A DNA stretch of 64,000 nt from Hymenobacter chitinivorans DSM 11115 (GTDB taxonomy: Bacteria > Bacteroidota > Bacteroidia > Cytophagales > Hymenobacteraceae). Under the pieces are notes generated by a model. The model searched no databases and was not told where the DNA came from. It saw nothing but the letters and a program-made list of their open reading frames with translations. The stretch lies in contig NZ_PGFA01000003.1 of NCBI RefSeq assembly GCF_002797555.1, positions 248,001 to 312,000 on the forward strand, read 5' to 3'. A program made the position numbers and the translations under genes. Of the stretch, positions 1 to 9,278 are shown in pieces (the stretch's first letter is position 1; each line of letters begins with the position of its first letter).

Positions 1-2
1 CC

Positions 3-1271
3 GCCAACCCCGCCGCCAACACGGTCAATAGCAGCTCCACGGTGGGCCGCTACGTGCGCAACACGGCCGAGCAGTTCGACGTCATCGTCATCAATCCGCT
101 GGCCCCGCGCCTGGCCGACGCCTCGGCTTACCTAGCTGGCACCAAAAAAATCAGCCTGAAAATATACAGTCCAGCCGCGGGCAAGGCCGTGCAGATTGTG
201 GTGCAGAACAAGACCAAGGCGGGCACGGGCTACCCCAACGGCAACCTGGGCGGCACCTTCAACGCCACGACCACTGTGGCTAACGCCTGGGAAACCCTGA
301 CCTTCACCTACACCGCGGGCGGGGCCGGCACTTTCGACCCCACCGTAACGCCCACCGACGCCGACCAGCTGGTGCTGCTCATTGAGCCCGGCACCAACAG
401 CGGCGCCACCTACTACCTCGACGACATCATGGGCCCCGAGCTGGTAACAGCCGCCCCGGTAGTGGATCAGCTCTACGAGAACTTCGAGAATACCCGCCTG
501 CTGAACTACGTGCTCAAAAAGAGCAACGGCGGCTTCAACGGCGACACGCTCAATAACGCGTCGTCGGCAGCCAACAACAGTGCCCGGGTGGGCCGCTACA
601 CCCGCAGCAACCTGCAGTACGACGTGCTGGTGGTGCGCCCCAAGCGCCGCCCGGCCGACGTATCGGCCTATCTAACCAATGCCAAGCAGATGACCATGAA
701 GGTGTTCAGCCCCGGGCCCGGCATTCAGTTCCAGATTACGATGCAGGACTCGACCAAGGCCGGGGCCACCAACTACCCGCTGGGCCGCCACTCGGAGTAC
801 GTGGCTACTACCACGGCTACCAACGCCTGGGAAACCCTGGTTTTCACCAACAGCAACCGGCCCGACGCCACCATTTCCTCGACCTCGGTGAATGAATTGG
901 TGCTGCTGATTGCGCCCAACACGACCACCAAAGGCCGCTACTACCTCGACGACTGGTACGGCCCCACGCTGCAAACTACTTCGGCCACCACGGCGGCCCG
1001 CCCCCTGGGCGCGGAGCTGGCGCCCTGCTGGCCCAACCCGGCCGCTGAGCAAACCAGCATCAGCTTCTCGCTGGCCAAGCCCGCTACGGTCACGCTGGCC
1101 GTGTACGACGCCCAGGGCCGCCGCGTAGCTACCCTGCTCGACAACCAGTCCCAAACCGGCGGCGACCATAGCGTGCAGCTAACCACGACCTCATTGGCCG
1201 CCGGCCTCTACCACTACCGCCTGGAAGTCGGCGACCGGGCCGTGAGCCGGGCGTTTAGCATCGTCCACTAA
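3..1271 (+). CDS. T9SS-exported protein, C-terminal part (5' end outside window)
   Basis: The reading frame is open to the left edge, so this is the 3' portion of a larger gene. A GTG at 42 is in frame, but the peptide before it (ANPAANTVNSSSTVGRY) matches the later internal repeat NNASSAANNSARVGRY, so it is not the start. Two tandem repeats of about 150 aa are visible, each with VGRY near its start, a middle NAWETL motif and an end like YYLDD. They look like beta-sandwich, carbohydrate-binding-like modules (inference). The last ~80 residues form a T9SS type A sorting domain: WPNPAAE, then VYDAQGRRVATL, then LAAGLYHYRLEVG. The family is exported to the cell surface or medium through the Por/T9SS secretion system. 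A strong hairpin terminator follows. The catalytic or binding function of the missing N-terminus cannot be seen. Confidence 0.85.
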   Translation, partial: ANPAANTVNSSSTVGRYVRNTAEQFDVIVINPLAPRLADASAYLAGTKKISLKIYSPAAGKAVQIVVQNKTKAGTGYPNGNLGGTFNATTTVANAWETLTFTYTAGGAGTFDPTVTPTDADQLVLLIEPGTNSGATYYLDDIMGPELVTAAPVVDQLYENFENTRLLNYVLKKSNGGFNGDTLNNASSAANNSARVGRYTRSNLQYDVLVVRPKRRPADVSAYLTNAKQMTMKVFSPGPGIQFQITMQDSTKAGATNYPLGRHSEYVATTTATNAWETLVFTNSNRPDATISSTSVNELVLLIAPNTTTKGRYYLDDWYGPTLQTTSATTAARPLGAELAPCWPNPAAEQTSISFSLAKPATVTLAVYDAQGRRVATLLDNQSQTGGDHSVQLTTTSLAAGLYHYRLEVGDRAVSRAFSIVH

Positions 1272-1325
1272 GCTCTTTTACGCAAGCACCACGCCCGCTT
1301 GCTCATGCAGACAAGCGCCGTGGCC

Positions 1326-1374
1326 AAGAGGCCGGTTCCGCAATGGTTAGGAGAGCGGACCGGCCTCTTTTTGC
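1326..1374 (+). terminator. Rho-independent terminator after the T9SS protein
   Basis: An 11-bp perfect stem (1326-1336 with 1359-1369) extends by CCGC/GCGG after a one-base bulge and is followed by a T-run. It lies 55 bp after the stop codon of the upstream gene and before the sugar transporter start. Confidence 0.8.
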
Positions 1375-1421
1375 GTCTCAAATCCTTACTATTGGCTTTT
1401 CGAACTCTATAGCTCCTTTCT

Positions 1422-2726
1422 ATGGCTCTTGTTGCTCCTTCCTCCGTCGGCCCGTCGGCAGCTGCTGCCGGCGCCAGCCCCGATGCCCCGCGTTATACCT
1501 CGGCCCTGGCCTCGCTGACGGTGCTGTTCTTTATGATGGGCTTCATTACCTGTCTCAACGACATTCTGATTCCCTACCTCAAGGGCCTCTTCACGCTGAG
1601 CTACGCCAAGGTCAACCTGGTAAACTTCTGCTTTTTCGGGGCCTACCTGGTCATGGGCGTTCCGGCCGGGTTGGTCGTGAAATACCTGGGCTACAAGCGG
1701 GGCATGCTGGTCGGCTTTCTGGTGGCGGCCCTGGGCTGCTTCCTGTTTTTCCCGGCCGCCGAGAGTCGCACCTTCGGCCTGTTTCTGGGCGCCTTGTTCG
1801 TGCTGGCTACCGGCGTCGTGACGCTGCAGGTGGCCGGCAACCCCTACGTGGCCATTCTGGGGCCGCCCGCTACGGCCTCGTCCCGCCTTACGCTCACCCA
1901 GGCTTTCAACTCCCTGGCCACCACCATTGCGCCCATCCTGGGGGCCCGCCTGATTTTGTCCCACCTGCCCGACTTGACCAAACTTACGGCCGCCCAGACG
2001 GCCGCTCTGGACATTACCTCGGTACAATACCTGTATCTGGGTATTGGGGCGGTACTGGTGCTTATCAGCCTGCTGCTGGCGTTTCTAAAGCTGCCGACCA
2101 TTACCCACGAGCCTGCCCCGGCCGGCTCCACCCAGAGCGTGTTTCAGTTCCGCCATCTGCTGCTGGGCCTGGTGGGCATCTTTGCCTACGTAGGCGCCGA
2201 GGTGGCCATTGGTTCCCACATTGTGAGCTACCTGAGCCAGCCCGAAGTAATGGGTATGGCCGCCCGCAGCGCCGGCGAGCAGGTGGCCTTCTACTGGGGC
2301 GCCGCCATGATAGGGCGCTTTGCGGGCATCTTCCTGTTGCGGGCCGTCAAACCTGGCCGGGTGCTGGCCGTAGCGGCCGTGGGAGCGGTGCTGCTGGTCC
2401 TGATTTCGATTAATACCAGCGGGCCAGTAGCCATGTGGAGCCTGCTGGCCGTGGGTTTGATGAACTCCATCATGTTCCCGGTTATCTTCACGCTGGCCGT
2501 AGCTGGCCTGGGCCGCCACACCGAGGATGCCTCGGGCCTACTCTCGGCCGCCATTGTGGGTGGGGCCATCATTCCGCCCCTGTTCGGCCTCATTGCCGAC
2601 AGCCAGAGCGGCGGGGGCGGGGTGCACGCCCTGCGCCTGGCCTTTATCCTGCCCGTGCTTTGCTACCTCTATATCGTGTGGTACGGCCTGCGCGGCAGCC
2701 GGCCCACGGCCCCAGCGCAGCCCTAG
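1422..2726 (+). CDS. Sugar MFS transporter, FHS (FucP/GluP) family
   Basis: A 434-aa polytopic membrane protein with about 12 hydrophobic segments. It resembles the fucose/glucose/galactose:H+ symporter family. Family-like motifs include FFMMGFITCLNDILIPYLK in the first helix, VNFCFFGAYLVMGVPAG, and AGNPYVAILGPP with TLTQAFNSL in the middle of the first half. The ~20 residues before helix 1 are Ala/Pro/Ser-rich. It is expected in the inner membrane, importing a hexose with protons. Galactokinase lies convergently downstream, which makes galactose or glucose a reasonable substrate (inference). The ATG at 1422 is the first methionine before helix 1 and follows an AT-rich leader. Confidence 0.88.
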   Translation: MALVAPSSVGPSAAAAGASPDAPRYTSALASLTVLFFMMGFITCLNDILIPYLKGLFTLSYAKVNLVNFCFFGAYLVMGVPAGLVVKYLGYKRGMLVGFLVAALGCFLFFPAAESRTFGLFLGALFVLATGVVTLQVAGNPYVAILGPPATASSRLTLTQAFNSLATTIAPILGARLILSHLPDLTKLTAAQTAALDITSVQYLYLGIGAVLVLISLLLAFLKLPTITHEPAPAGSTQSVFQFRHLLLGLVGIFAYVGAEVAIGSHIVSYLSQPEVMGMAARSAGEQVAFYWGAAMIGRFAGIFLLRAVKPGRVLAVAAVGAVLLVLISINTSGPVAMWSLLAVGLMNSIMFPVIFTLAVAGLGRHTEDASGLLSAAIVGGAIIPPLFGLIADSQSGGGGVHALRLAFILPVLCYLYIVWYGLRGSRPTAPAQP

Positions 2727-2747
2727 ACTGAATACTCTAACGCGTAG

Positions 2748-2787
2748 AAAAGCCGCCCGTCGAGACTTGCTCGGCGGGCGGCTTTTT
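2748..2787. terminator. Bidirectional terminator between the sugar transporter and galK
   Basis: A 12-bp perfect stem (2748-2759 with 2775-2786) with A-run and T-run flanks on both sides sits in the 77-bp gap between two convergent genes, so it can serve both strands. Confidence 0.85.
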
Positions 2788-2803
2788 CGGTTGGGGAGCT
2801 GGT

Positions 2804-3961
2804 TTACTTGTCCGCCAACAGCCCCACGCCGTCGACGATGGTGGCCTCGTAGGTGTCGAGCGGCAAGCCCAGCTGCTGCTGGTACTGGGCTTTGGCGTGC
2901 TCCACGAAGCCGGCTACCTGCTCGGTGGCTACCAAATTGATGGTGCAGCCCCCAAAGCCGCCGCCCATCATGCGGGAGCCGTACACGCCGGCCGAAGTCT
3001 GGGCAATCTGTACCAGTACGTCCAGTTCCTTGCAGCTCACCTCGTAATCGTCGCGCAGGCCGGCGTGGGAAGCGTACATCTGCTGGCCCACGCCGCCCAG
3101 GTCGCCCTGGCTGAGCAGCCGGCAGGTGGTTTCCACGCGCTGGTTTTCCTCTACCACGTAGCGGCAGCGGCGGTACACCACCGGCCCCAGCTCGGCCTCG
3201 TGGGCCTGCAGCTGCTCCAGCGTTACGTCGCGCAGGGTCTGAACGGCGGGGTAATACTGCTGGAGCACGGCCACGCCCCGCTCGCACTCCTGGCGGCGGG
3301 TGTTGTACTCGGAGCTGGCCAGGCTGTGTTTCACGCCCGAGTTGCAGAGCACAATGCGGCAGGCGGTGGTGTCGAAGGGGAAATACTCGTAGTCCAGGGA
3401 GCGGCAGTCGAGGCGTACCACCTGCCCGGCCCGGCCAAACACGCTGGCAAACTGGTCCATGAGCCCACACATTACCTTGGCGTACTCGTGCTCGGCGGCC
3501 TGCCCCAGCCGGGCTATCTGCATCGGCTCCAGGCCGGTACTGAGCAGCTGGTTGAGGGCAAACAGCATTCCGCACTCCACCGCCGCCGACGACGACAAGC
3601 CCGCCCCGGCCGGCACCGTGCCCCCAAAGACGCAGTCGAAGCCGGGCACGGCTACGCCCCGGTGCTGCAGCTGGGCCACCACGCCTAGCAGGTAGTTGGC
3701 CCACTGCGTGTCCTGGGGCGCTACGGCGTCGGTGCTTATTTCCACCCGCTCGTTCAGGTCGTAGGCGAGCAGGCGGATAACGTTCTGCTGGTTGAGGGCC
3801 ACGGCGAAGTACATTTCCTTGTCGATGGCCGCGGGCAGCACGTAGCCCGCGTTGTAATCAGTGTGTTCCCCAATCAGGTTGATGCGGCCGGGAGCCCGCA
3901 CCAGCAGCGGCTCGGCGTGAAAGTGCTGGCGGAAAGCAGCGGCAATGTCGTGGGCTAGCAT
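2804..3961 (-). CDS. galK: Galactokinase
   Basis: A 385-aa GHMP-family kinase that phosphorylates galactose to galactose-1-phosphate in the Leloir pathway. The galactokinase signature GRINLIGEHTDYN is at residues 25-37. The GHMP ATP-binding motif appears as PAGAGLSSSAAVE near residue 120. The C-terminal GHMP motif is MMGGGFGGCTINLV near residue 340. Length is normal for the family (380-390 aa). The ATG at 3961 lies directly before the conserved N-terminal helix. It stands convergent to an FHS sugar transporter, which could supply its substrate. No galT, galE or galM is in the window. Its own promoter must lie in the long gap 3962-4537. Confidence 0.95.
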   Translation of the reverse strand: MLAHDIAAAFRQHFHAEPLLVRAPGRINLIGEHTDYNAGYVLPAAIDKEMYFAVALNQQNVIRLLAYDLNERVEISTDAVAPQDTQWANYLLGVVAQLQHRGVAVPGFDCVFGGTVPAGAGLSSSAAVECGMLFALNQLLSTGLEPMQIARLGQAAEHEYAKVMCGLMDQFASVFGRAGQVVRLDCRSLDYEYFPFDTTACRIVLCNSGVKHSLASSEYNTRRQECERGVAVLQQYYPAVQTLRDVTLEQLQAHEAELGPVVYRRCRYVVEENQRVETTCRLLSQGDLGGVGQQMYASHAGLRDDYEVSCKELDVLVQIAQTSAGVYGSRMMGGGFGGCTINLVATEQVAGFVEHAKAQYQQQLGLPLDTYEATIVDGVGLLADK

Positions 3962-4537
3962 AAGCGGGAAAGGAAGGCTAAATGGGTCGAAGGAAAGGTT
4001 GGCGCCGCGGCCGGCGCCAAGTTGTCGGCTATTTTACGAACCCCGGCCGACTTTAGCCGCCGGCCGGGTAGGAGAGTAGTGCCGCGCTGCTGCGCAAATA
4101 ACGGTGTACAACATCTTGGCTTCCCGGTACCCGGCCGGCGGTAAATTCTTTGCTGGCTTCAGAGTATTATAGGTTAAGTTATATTAATGACAAATTTTTG
4201 CTGCGTCATTTTGTAAGTATGGCCCGAATTGTGCTGCGCATGAATGGTCCTGCGGTATGAGTTCGAATCAAGATAATGCTTTGAATTGAACCAGTTTTCC
4301 CTGCTTTTGCGTTGCGTGGACTTTCCGTCTGAATTCTTCTTGGCGAAAGTGTTCAACCAAAAAAGCCTTCGGAGGTTGTATCAAAAAAATACACTTGTTT
4401 GCTTGCCAGTAAAAGGAAAGTAGTACCTTTCGGATTGTTGCGCCAGGCTGGGTTTTGAAATTCCCCCTTTGTCACCTCTTCCGAAGCGCGCACCCCGAAA
4501 GTACCGGCGAGTTTTGTAGCGTTTTGGTGCTAGTTCC
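3962..4537. other. Long intergenic region between galK and the GH43 gene
   Basis: This gap of about 575 bp holds the divergent promoters of galK (minus) and the GH43 gene (plus). The part from about 4140 to 4430 is markedly AT-rich compared with its surroundings. Short open frames on the minus strand here (4174-4356 and 4381-4737) have no recognisable features and the second overlaps the GH43 gene. I see no RNA gene or clear repeat. Confidence 0.5.
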
Positions 4538-6199
4538 GTGGCTGGCACCGCTCCCCCGAAAACCTCTGTTCGTTTCCCACTCTTTCTTCTCCTAATTGTG
4601 TCGTTCGACTTCGAAAGCGCACCGTCATTTGACTTGGTGCCCACTGTAGATTCCTCGACTGAGTACGCCGCCGTTGATGCGTCGTTGGTCGATTCTACCC
4701 CCACCGTGGCCCCGCCCGTCGAGGCCGAGCCCACCAACTACGCCAACATCGTCCTGCCCGGCGACTTTCCGGACCCGACCATTGCCAAAATCGGCAATAC
4801 GTACTGGGCCAGCGCCACGTCGGCCGAGTGGGGACCCGTATTTCCGCTGTTTAAGTCCGATAACCTGGTCGACTGGGAGCTGGTCACGCACGTGTTTCCG
4901 GGTCAGCTGCCCGACTGGTGCGATGCCAACTTCTGGGCCCCGGAAATTTTCTACGAGGGCGGCAAAACCTTCATTTACTACACGGCCCGTAAGAAAAACG
5001 GTCCGCTGTGCGTGGCCGTAGCCAGCGCCGACCAGCCTGAAGGCCCCTACACCGACCATGGCCCACTGGTGGGCCAGCGTCTGGGCTCCATCGACGGCTT
5101 CCCCGTGCGCGACGAGCACGGCGACCTGTACCTGGTCTGGAAAGAGGACGGCAACAGCAAGAAAAAGCCCACGCCTATCTGGGCCCAGCGCATCAATGAA
5201 AAGCGCATGGCCCTGGTTGGCAAAAAGGTGGAGCTGTTCCGCAACACCGAGAAGTGGGAAGGCTGCCTGGTAGAAGGCTCGGCCATCGTGCGCAACGGCG
5301 AGTACTTCTACATGTTCTACGCCGGCAACGGCTGCTGCGGCAAGTGCTGCAACTACGCCACCGGCGTAGCCCGGGCTAAGAGCCTGCTCGGCCCCTGGGA
5401 GAAGTGCCCCCAGAACCCGATTCTGGACAAGAACAAAACCTGGAAATGCCCCGGCCACGGCACCGTAGCCGAGTACGAAGGCCGCTGGTTTTTGCTCCAC
5501 CACGCCTACTACACCGACAGCCACGAGTTCGTCGGCCGCCAGGGCATCCTGAGCGAGTTTACCTGGAACGCCGAAGGCTGGCCCGAATTCGAAGGCCGCA
5601 GCCCCCAGGCCGCCCCGCTGCCCGACCTGAGCGTGCTCAACGTCACCGACCACTTCACGGGCAGCCAGCTGGCCCAAACCTGGCAGTGGCCGGTGGGCGA
5701 ACAGCCCGAAGCCGGCCTCAGCGACGGTCAGCTGCACCTGACGGCCCAGCCCTCCGGCCTCGGCGCCATGGTGGCCCAGCGCACCTTCGCCGCTACCTAC
5801 AAGGCCCTGACGACTCTGGATTTCGCCAGTCTCGCGCCCGGTACCTTCGCCGGTATTGCCGCCATCGGCGACCATGCCAACACCCTGGCTTTGATGGCCG
5901 GCGACGAAAGTCTGCAGCTCTGGCACGTGAAAGGCGGCCAGCGCGAGTGCCTGACCAAGATTGCCGTAGCCAGCTGCAAAACCCTGTCGTTGCGCCTGGA
6001 GGTGTGGGGCGGGCAGCGCTACCGCTTCAGCTTCAGCCCCGACGGCCTCACCTGGACGGCGATGCCCACCGAGAGCTTCGCCATCAACGGCACCTACCTG
6101 CCGCCCTGGGACCGGGGCATCCGGATTGCGCTGTTGGCCCAGGGCCCGGCTACTTCCACTGTGGCCTTCAACCAGTTTTCGCTGCGCAACAAGCGCTAG
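4538..6199 (+). CDS. Glycoside hydrolase family 43 protein
   Basis: A 553-aa enzyme with a five-bladed beta-propeller GH43 domain at about residues 67-360 and a C-terminal concanavalin-like beta-sandwich module (about 375-550), as in GH43 beta-xylosidases and arabinosidases. The three GH43 acids are visible: D79 (base, GDFPDPT), D186 (pKa modulator, SIDGFP) and E246 (acid, VEGSAI). The segment GNGCCGKCCNYATG at 263-276 is unusually Cys-rich. Residues 11-25 are hydrophobic and could be part of an export signal. The start is GTG at 4538 just after a stop in the same region. Residues 25-65 form a low-complexity linker. It probably acts on plant xylan or arabinan side chains; the exact substrate cannot be told. 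Confidence 0.88.
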   Translation: MAGTAPPKTSVRFPLFLLLIVSFDFESAPSFDLVPTVDSSTEYAAVDASLVDSTPTVAPPVEAEPTNYANIVLPGDFPDPTIAKIGNTYWASATSAEWGPVFPLFKSDNLVDWELVTHVFPGQLPDWCDANFWAPEIFYEGGKTFIYYTARKKNGPLCVAVASADQPEGPYTDHGPLVGQRLGSIDGFPVRDEHGDLYLVWKEDGNSKKKPTPIWAQRINEKRMALVGKKVELFRNTEKWEGCLVEGSAIVRNGEYFYMFYAGNGCCGKCCNYATGVARAKSLLGPWEKCPQNPILDKNKTWKCPGHGTVAEYEGRWFLLHHAYYTDSHEFVGRQGILSEFTWNAEGWPEFEGRSPQAAPLPDLSVLNVTDHFTGSQLAQTWQWPVGEQPEAGLSDGQLHLTAQPSGLGAMVAQRTFAATYKALTTLDFASLAPGTFAGIAAIGDHANTLALMAGDESLQLWHVKGGQRECLTKIAVASCKTLSLRLEVWGGQRYRFSFSPDGLTWTAMPTESFAINGTYLPPWDRGIRIALLAQGPATSTVAFNQFSLRNKR

Positions 6200-6218
6200 G
6201 AAAGTCCTTTAGCAAGCA

Positions 6219-6253
6219 AAAAGCCCCGGCAACGTCGCGTTGCCGGGGCTTTT
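6219..6253. terminator. Bidirectional terminator
   Basis: A 16-bp perfect stem (6219-6234 with 6238-6253) with a 3-base loop and A/T flanks lies between the convergent GH43 and DUF5686 genes. Confidence 0.88.
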
Positions 6254-6277
6254 GCTTTACGGGCGGTGGCCCTGGGG

Positions 6278-8785
6278 TTAGAGCTTAAACTGCAGGCTGA
6301 GCTTCACCCCAAAGTTGCGGGCATCGGGGGCGTTGCGGTAGGTGAGGCGGTGCAGAAAGTCGACCCGGGCCACCCGGAAGATGTTTTCCACGCCGTAGCC
6401 TACCTCGGCGTAGGGGCCGTGGTCCAGAGCCTGGAAGGAGGGCAGCGGCTCGCCGGTGCGGGGGTGGCGGGCCGGCATCAGGTTGCGGTTGGCGGTGCTC
6501 ACGCCCCCGCATAGCACGTTGCCCGTGGCCAGCAGCCGCCAGTTGAGCTTGCGTAGCAGCGGCACGCTGTTCAGTAGCAGGCCCTCAAAGTGGTCTTCCA
6601 CCCGCAGCGAAACGTACCGGTCACTGACGAACTCGAAGTAGCGCATCAGGTTGAAGGCGGCCCCGTTGTAGAACGGCGACTGGTTGCCCAGGTGGGTTTT
6701 GAGCAGCGGATAAGGCACCGTGCTCGGAATGTAGCCCGCCTCGAAGCGGTAGTCGGCCCGGCCGAAAATGCCCACCTGCAAGCTCTGGGTCGTAATGAAG
6801 GCCAGTTTCTGGTACTTGAAGTCGCTGCCAAAGAGGTGGTTGGCGCCCAGCGTGTAGCGGAAGGTAAATACCGGCCACCGCATCAGTCCCACGGCTTTGC
6901 GGCGGTTTTCGGTTTCTACCAGCACTTCGTCGTGGGCGTAGCGCGACTCCAGAATCAGCTCCGAGAGGGTGATGTTGTCGGCGGTGGGGGCGCCGGGCGT
7001 GTGCCGCTCGGTGTTGTAGTAGGCAAAGTTGTAGAGCGGGGTGAAGCGCTGGTGGCGCACGGTTATTTTCTGGGTAAAGCCCCGCACGATGTCGGTTTGC
7101 AGGGACAGGCCCCGCACATCGCGCATCAGCGGCCGGGCCCGCTGGATACGGCCGATGCGGGCCGCCGCGTCGAAAAGCGGGTTTTCCTGCCCAAACTCGT
7201 TGTCGAGCAAGGCCACCTGGTCCAGGTCGTGGCGGTACTCGGCGCCCAGCACCGTCCAGTGCTGCCGCTCGATGATGCGGTTGACGCGCACCCCGTACTT
7301 AAAGCGCCCGTCGCGGAAGCCGTAGGCCAGGTAGGAGCGCACCAGCCAGTTGCGGCTCAGCTCGGGCGTGGTCCGGAACCCGATGCGCAGGCGGTTGCCC
7401 TCAATGTCGTTGTAGCCGTAGGTCGACAGGATGGGGCCCAGCTCGAGGCGGCCCACCCGCTTGTAGCCGTTCACGATGACTTCGGCCACATCCAGCACCG
7501 AACGCACGCTGGGCAGCTCCCGCACCGAGTCGAGCACGGCCAGGGTGGTGTGGTCAGCGGTGCTCAATGAGTCAGGGCGGTTTTTTTCGAAGTAATCCTT
7601 GGGGCCCTGGCTGGCGTCGGCGGCCGTTTCCACGGGCCGGTCATAAAAGGCCGCGTCCCGCTCGTGGTTGCGCTCAAAACGGGAGTTAACCGTCGTTACG
7701 TGCACCAGCACGCCGGCCTGCTTGTCGGCGGGCTTCACCCCAATGACGACCTGCACCCGGCTGGGCAGCCCCGCGCCCTGCTCAGCTGGCGTCAGCTCCT
7801 GGTACAGGCTTAGCTCACTCACGAAGTTGATGTTGGCCTCCGGGCTCTTGCTCAGGCGCAGCTTGCGCAGGGCGTAGGTGTCGGCACTAATCCAGATGGT
7901 GCCCACGAAAGCTAGGTCCTGGGCGCGCCGGGGCTTTACGGCCAGCTGGTAGCACCAGTCCTGCCCCACCATCACCGAGTCTTCCAGGTCGTAGTCGTAG
8001 GTCAGGCGCCAACCGTCGGCAATGGGCGAGACGAAGTCCTTACCCAAAATATTGAGGCGGTTGGCGTAGAAGTTATAGTCCTGAAACGAGGAGCCCAGAA
8101 TCTGGGACAGCACCGATCCGTCGCGTGGGCCGATACCGCGCAGCTGCCGCCGGCTGACCTCCTCCCGCCGTCGGATGGGGTGGGTTTGCACGTACACCCG
8201 GGACAGCACCTCGGAGGCAAAAATTGGGAGGGACTTGGCCGCTGCCGCCGCCGGGTCGCCTTTGCTCATGCTGTCGGTTAGGGCCAGCATATCCCGCACC
8301 ACGCGCCGCTTGGCGAGGCGGGCGGGCAGGTCCGTTATGTTGGTTTGAATCCGGTTGTAGCTGTCGTACTCAAAGGCCTGCAAGCTGCGCTTGTCGTTCT
8401 GCTCTTTATGGGCCTGCACCCGCCGCAGAATCACGTAGGCCGGATTTTCGGTGGGCCGTACCACTACTTCGCTGAGCGTAACGGCTCCGGCGCCCAGGGC
8501 AAAGTTTAGGGTTTGCTGGGCTTGCTGTCCCACGGGCTTTTTCAGGGCTTTGAACCCCAGCGCCGACGCCGCCAGCGTGTCGATGGGCTGCGTGAGCGTC
8601 AGCTGGTAGCGGCCCTCCGCGTCGGAAGTCATGCCGATGGTGGTGCCGGGCACAAACAGGGAGGCAAAGGGTACCGGCTGCCCCGTAGCCGCCTCCGTGA
8701 TACGCCCGCTAATTACAAGGCGCTGCGCCCGGCAGGGGAAAGCCACGAGTAGAACTAAGGCAAACAGCGCGTAAATGTGCTTCAT
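6278..8785 (-). CDS. DUF5686 family outer-membrane protein with carboxypeptidase-like domain
   Basis: An 835-aa protein with a signal peptide (MKHIYALFALVLLVAFPCRA). A CarboxypepD-regulatory-like domain follows at about residues 22-100 (ISGRITEAATGQPVPFASL, then a GRYQL-type strand). The DUF5686 body starts around residue 110 with NPAYVILRRVQAHKEQND. The last third has alternating aromatic strands and ends in FGVKLSLQFKL, which fits an outer-membrane beta-barrel. This is a Bacteroidota-specific family of unknown biochemical role in the cell envelope. It stands alone, convergent to the GH43 gene, with a bidirectional terminator between them. Its promoter lies in 8786-9278. Confidence 0.85.
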   Translation of the reverse strand: MKHIYALFALVLLVAFPCRAQRLVISGRITEAATGQPVPFASLFVPGTTIGMTSDAEGRYQLTLTQPIDTLAASALGFKALKKPVGQQAQQTLNFALGAGAVTLSEVVVRPTENPAYVILRRVQAHKEQNDKRSLQAFEYDSYNRIQTNITDLPARLAKRRVVRDMLALTDSMSKGDPAAAAAKSLPIFASEVLSRVYVQTHPIRRREEVSRRQLRGIGPRDGSVLSQILGSSFQDYNFYANRLNILGKDFVSPIADGWRLTYDYDLEDSVMVGQDWCYQLAVKPRRAQDLAFVGTIWISADTYALRKLRLSKSPEANINFVSELSLYQELTPAEQGAGLPSRVQVVIGVKPADKQAGVLVHVTTVNSRFERNHERDAAFYDRPVETAADASQGPKDYFEKNRPDSLSTADHTTLAVLDSVRELPSVRSVLDVAEVIVNGYKRVGRLELGPILSTYGYNDIEGNRLRIGFRTTPELSRNWLVRSYLAYGFRDGRFKYGVRVNRIIERQHWTVLGAEYRHDLDQVALLDNEFGQENPLFDAAARIGRIQRARPLMRDVRGLSLQTDIVRGFTQKITVRHQRFTPLYNFAYYNTERHTPGAPTADNITLSELILESRYAHDEVLVETENRRKAVGLMRWPVFTFRYTLGANHLFGSDFKYQKLAFITTQSLQVGIFGRADYRFEAGYIPSTVPYPLLKTHLGNQSPFYNGAAFNLMRYFEFVSDRYVSLRVEDHFEGLLLNSVPLLRKLNWRLLATGNVLCGGVSTANRNLMPARHPRTGEPLPSFQALDHGPYAEVGYGVENIFRVARVDFLHRLTYRNAPDARNFGVKLSLQFKL

Positions 8786-9278
8786 AAACTACTCGGGAAG
8801 CGGATCGGGCAATGCGGGGAGAATGGGCAGCTTCGAAAGTTACACAATAACGTGCAAGCAGGAAATACCCCGAATCCAATTATTCGTCGGCTAACCGTCT
8901 TTTCTGCTGGGCCTGCGCGGGCTGGTTCCCACGTTGCGGAAGATACGCCTTTCCGGGCTGGTAGCAGTATAACTTTCCCTACCTCGTAGAAGTGTACTCA
9001 GCGGCCCTCGGGGTTGGCGCAAGTCCCTGCCCATGCTAAGTGCCGAGCTTGTACAAATCATTTCCCCAAACTCTAAAAGCTCCTCCGTAATCCCAGAATC
9101 CGAAGCTGAACAGGAATTTTTAACGGCTGTAAAGGGAGGTTTATATATAAAATAAAAACCTTTATCGAATATCATTGGTATTAGGATTATTTACAGTAGA
9201 TATTGGCCTGCCGTTCCCGTACAAAGGCTTGCGGTATCCGCCCTTCCCCTCTTTTCTTCACACTCTATTACTACAATA
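8786..9278. other. Divergent intergenic region
   Basis: About 490 bp between the DUF5686 gene (minus) and the carboxypeptidase-like-domain protein (plus). The segment from about 9120 to 9200 is strongly AT-rich and is the likely promoter for the plus-strand gene. A minus-strand frame at 8891-9175 has no recognisable domain and is not called. No hairpin or RNA gene is evident. Confidence 0.45.

Noticed and set aside
4174..4356. A 60-codon minus-strand frame in the galK/GH43 gap
   Set aside because: AT-rich, no domain, no conserved feature; likely random frame in a promoter region.
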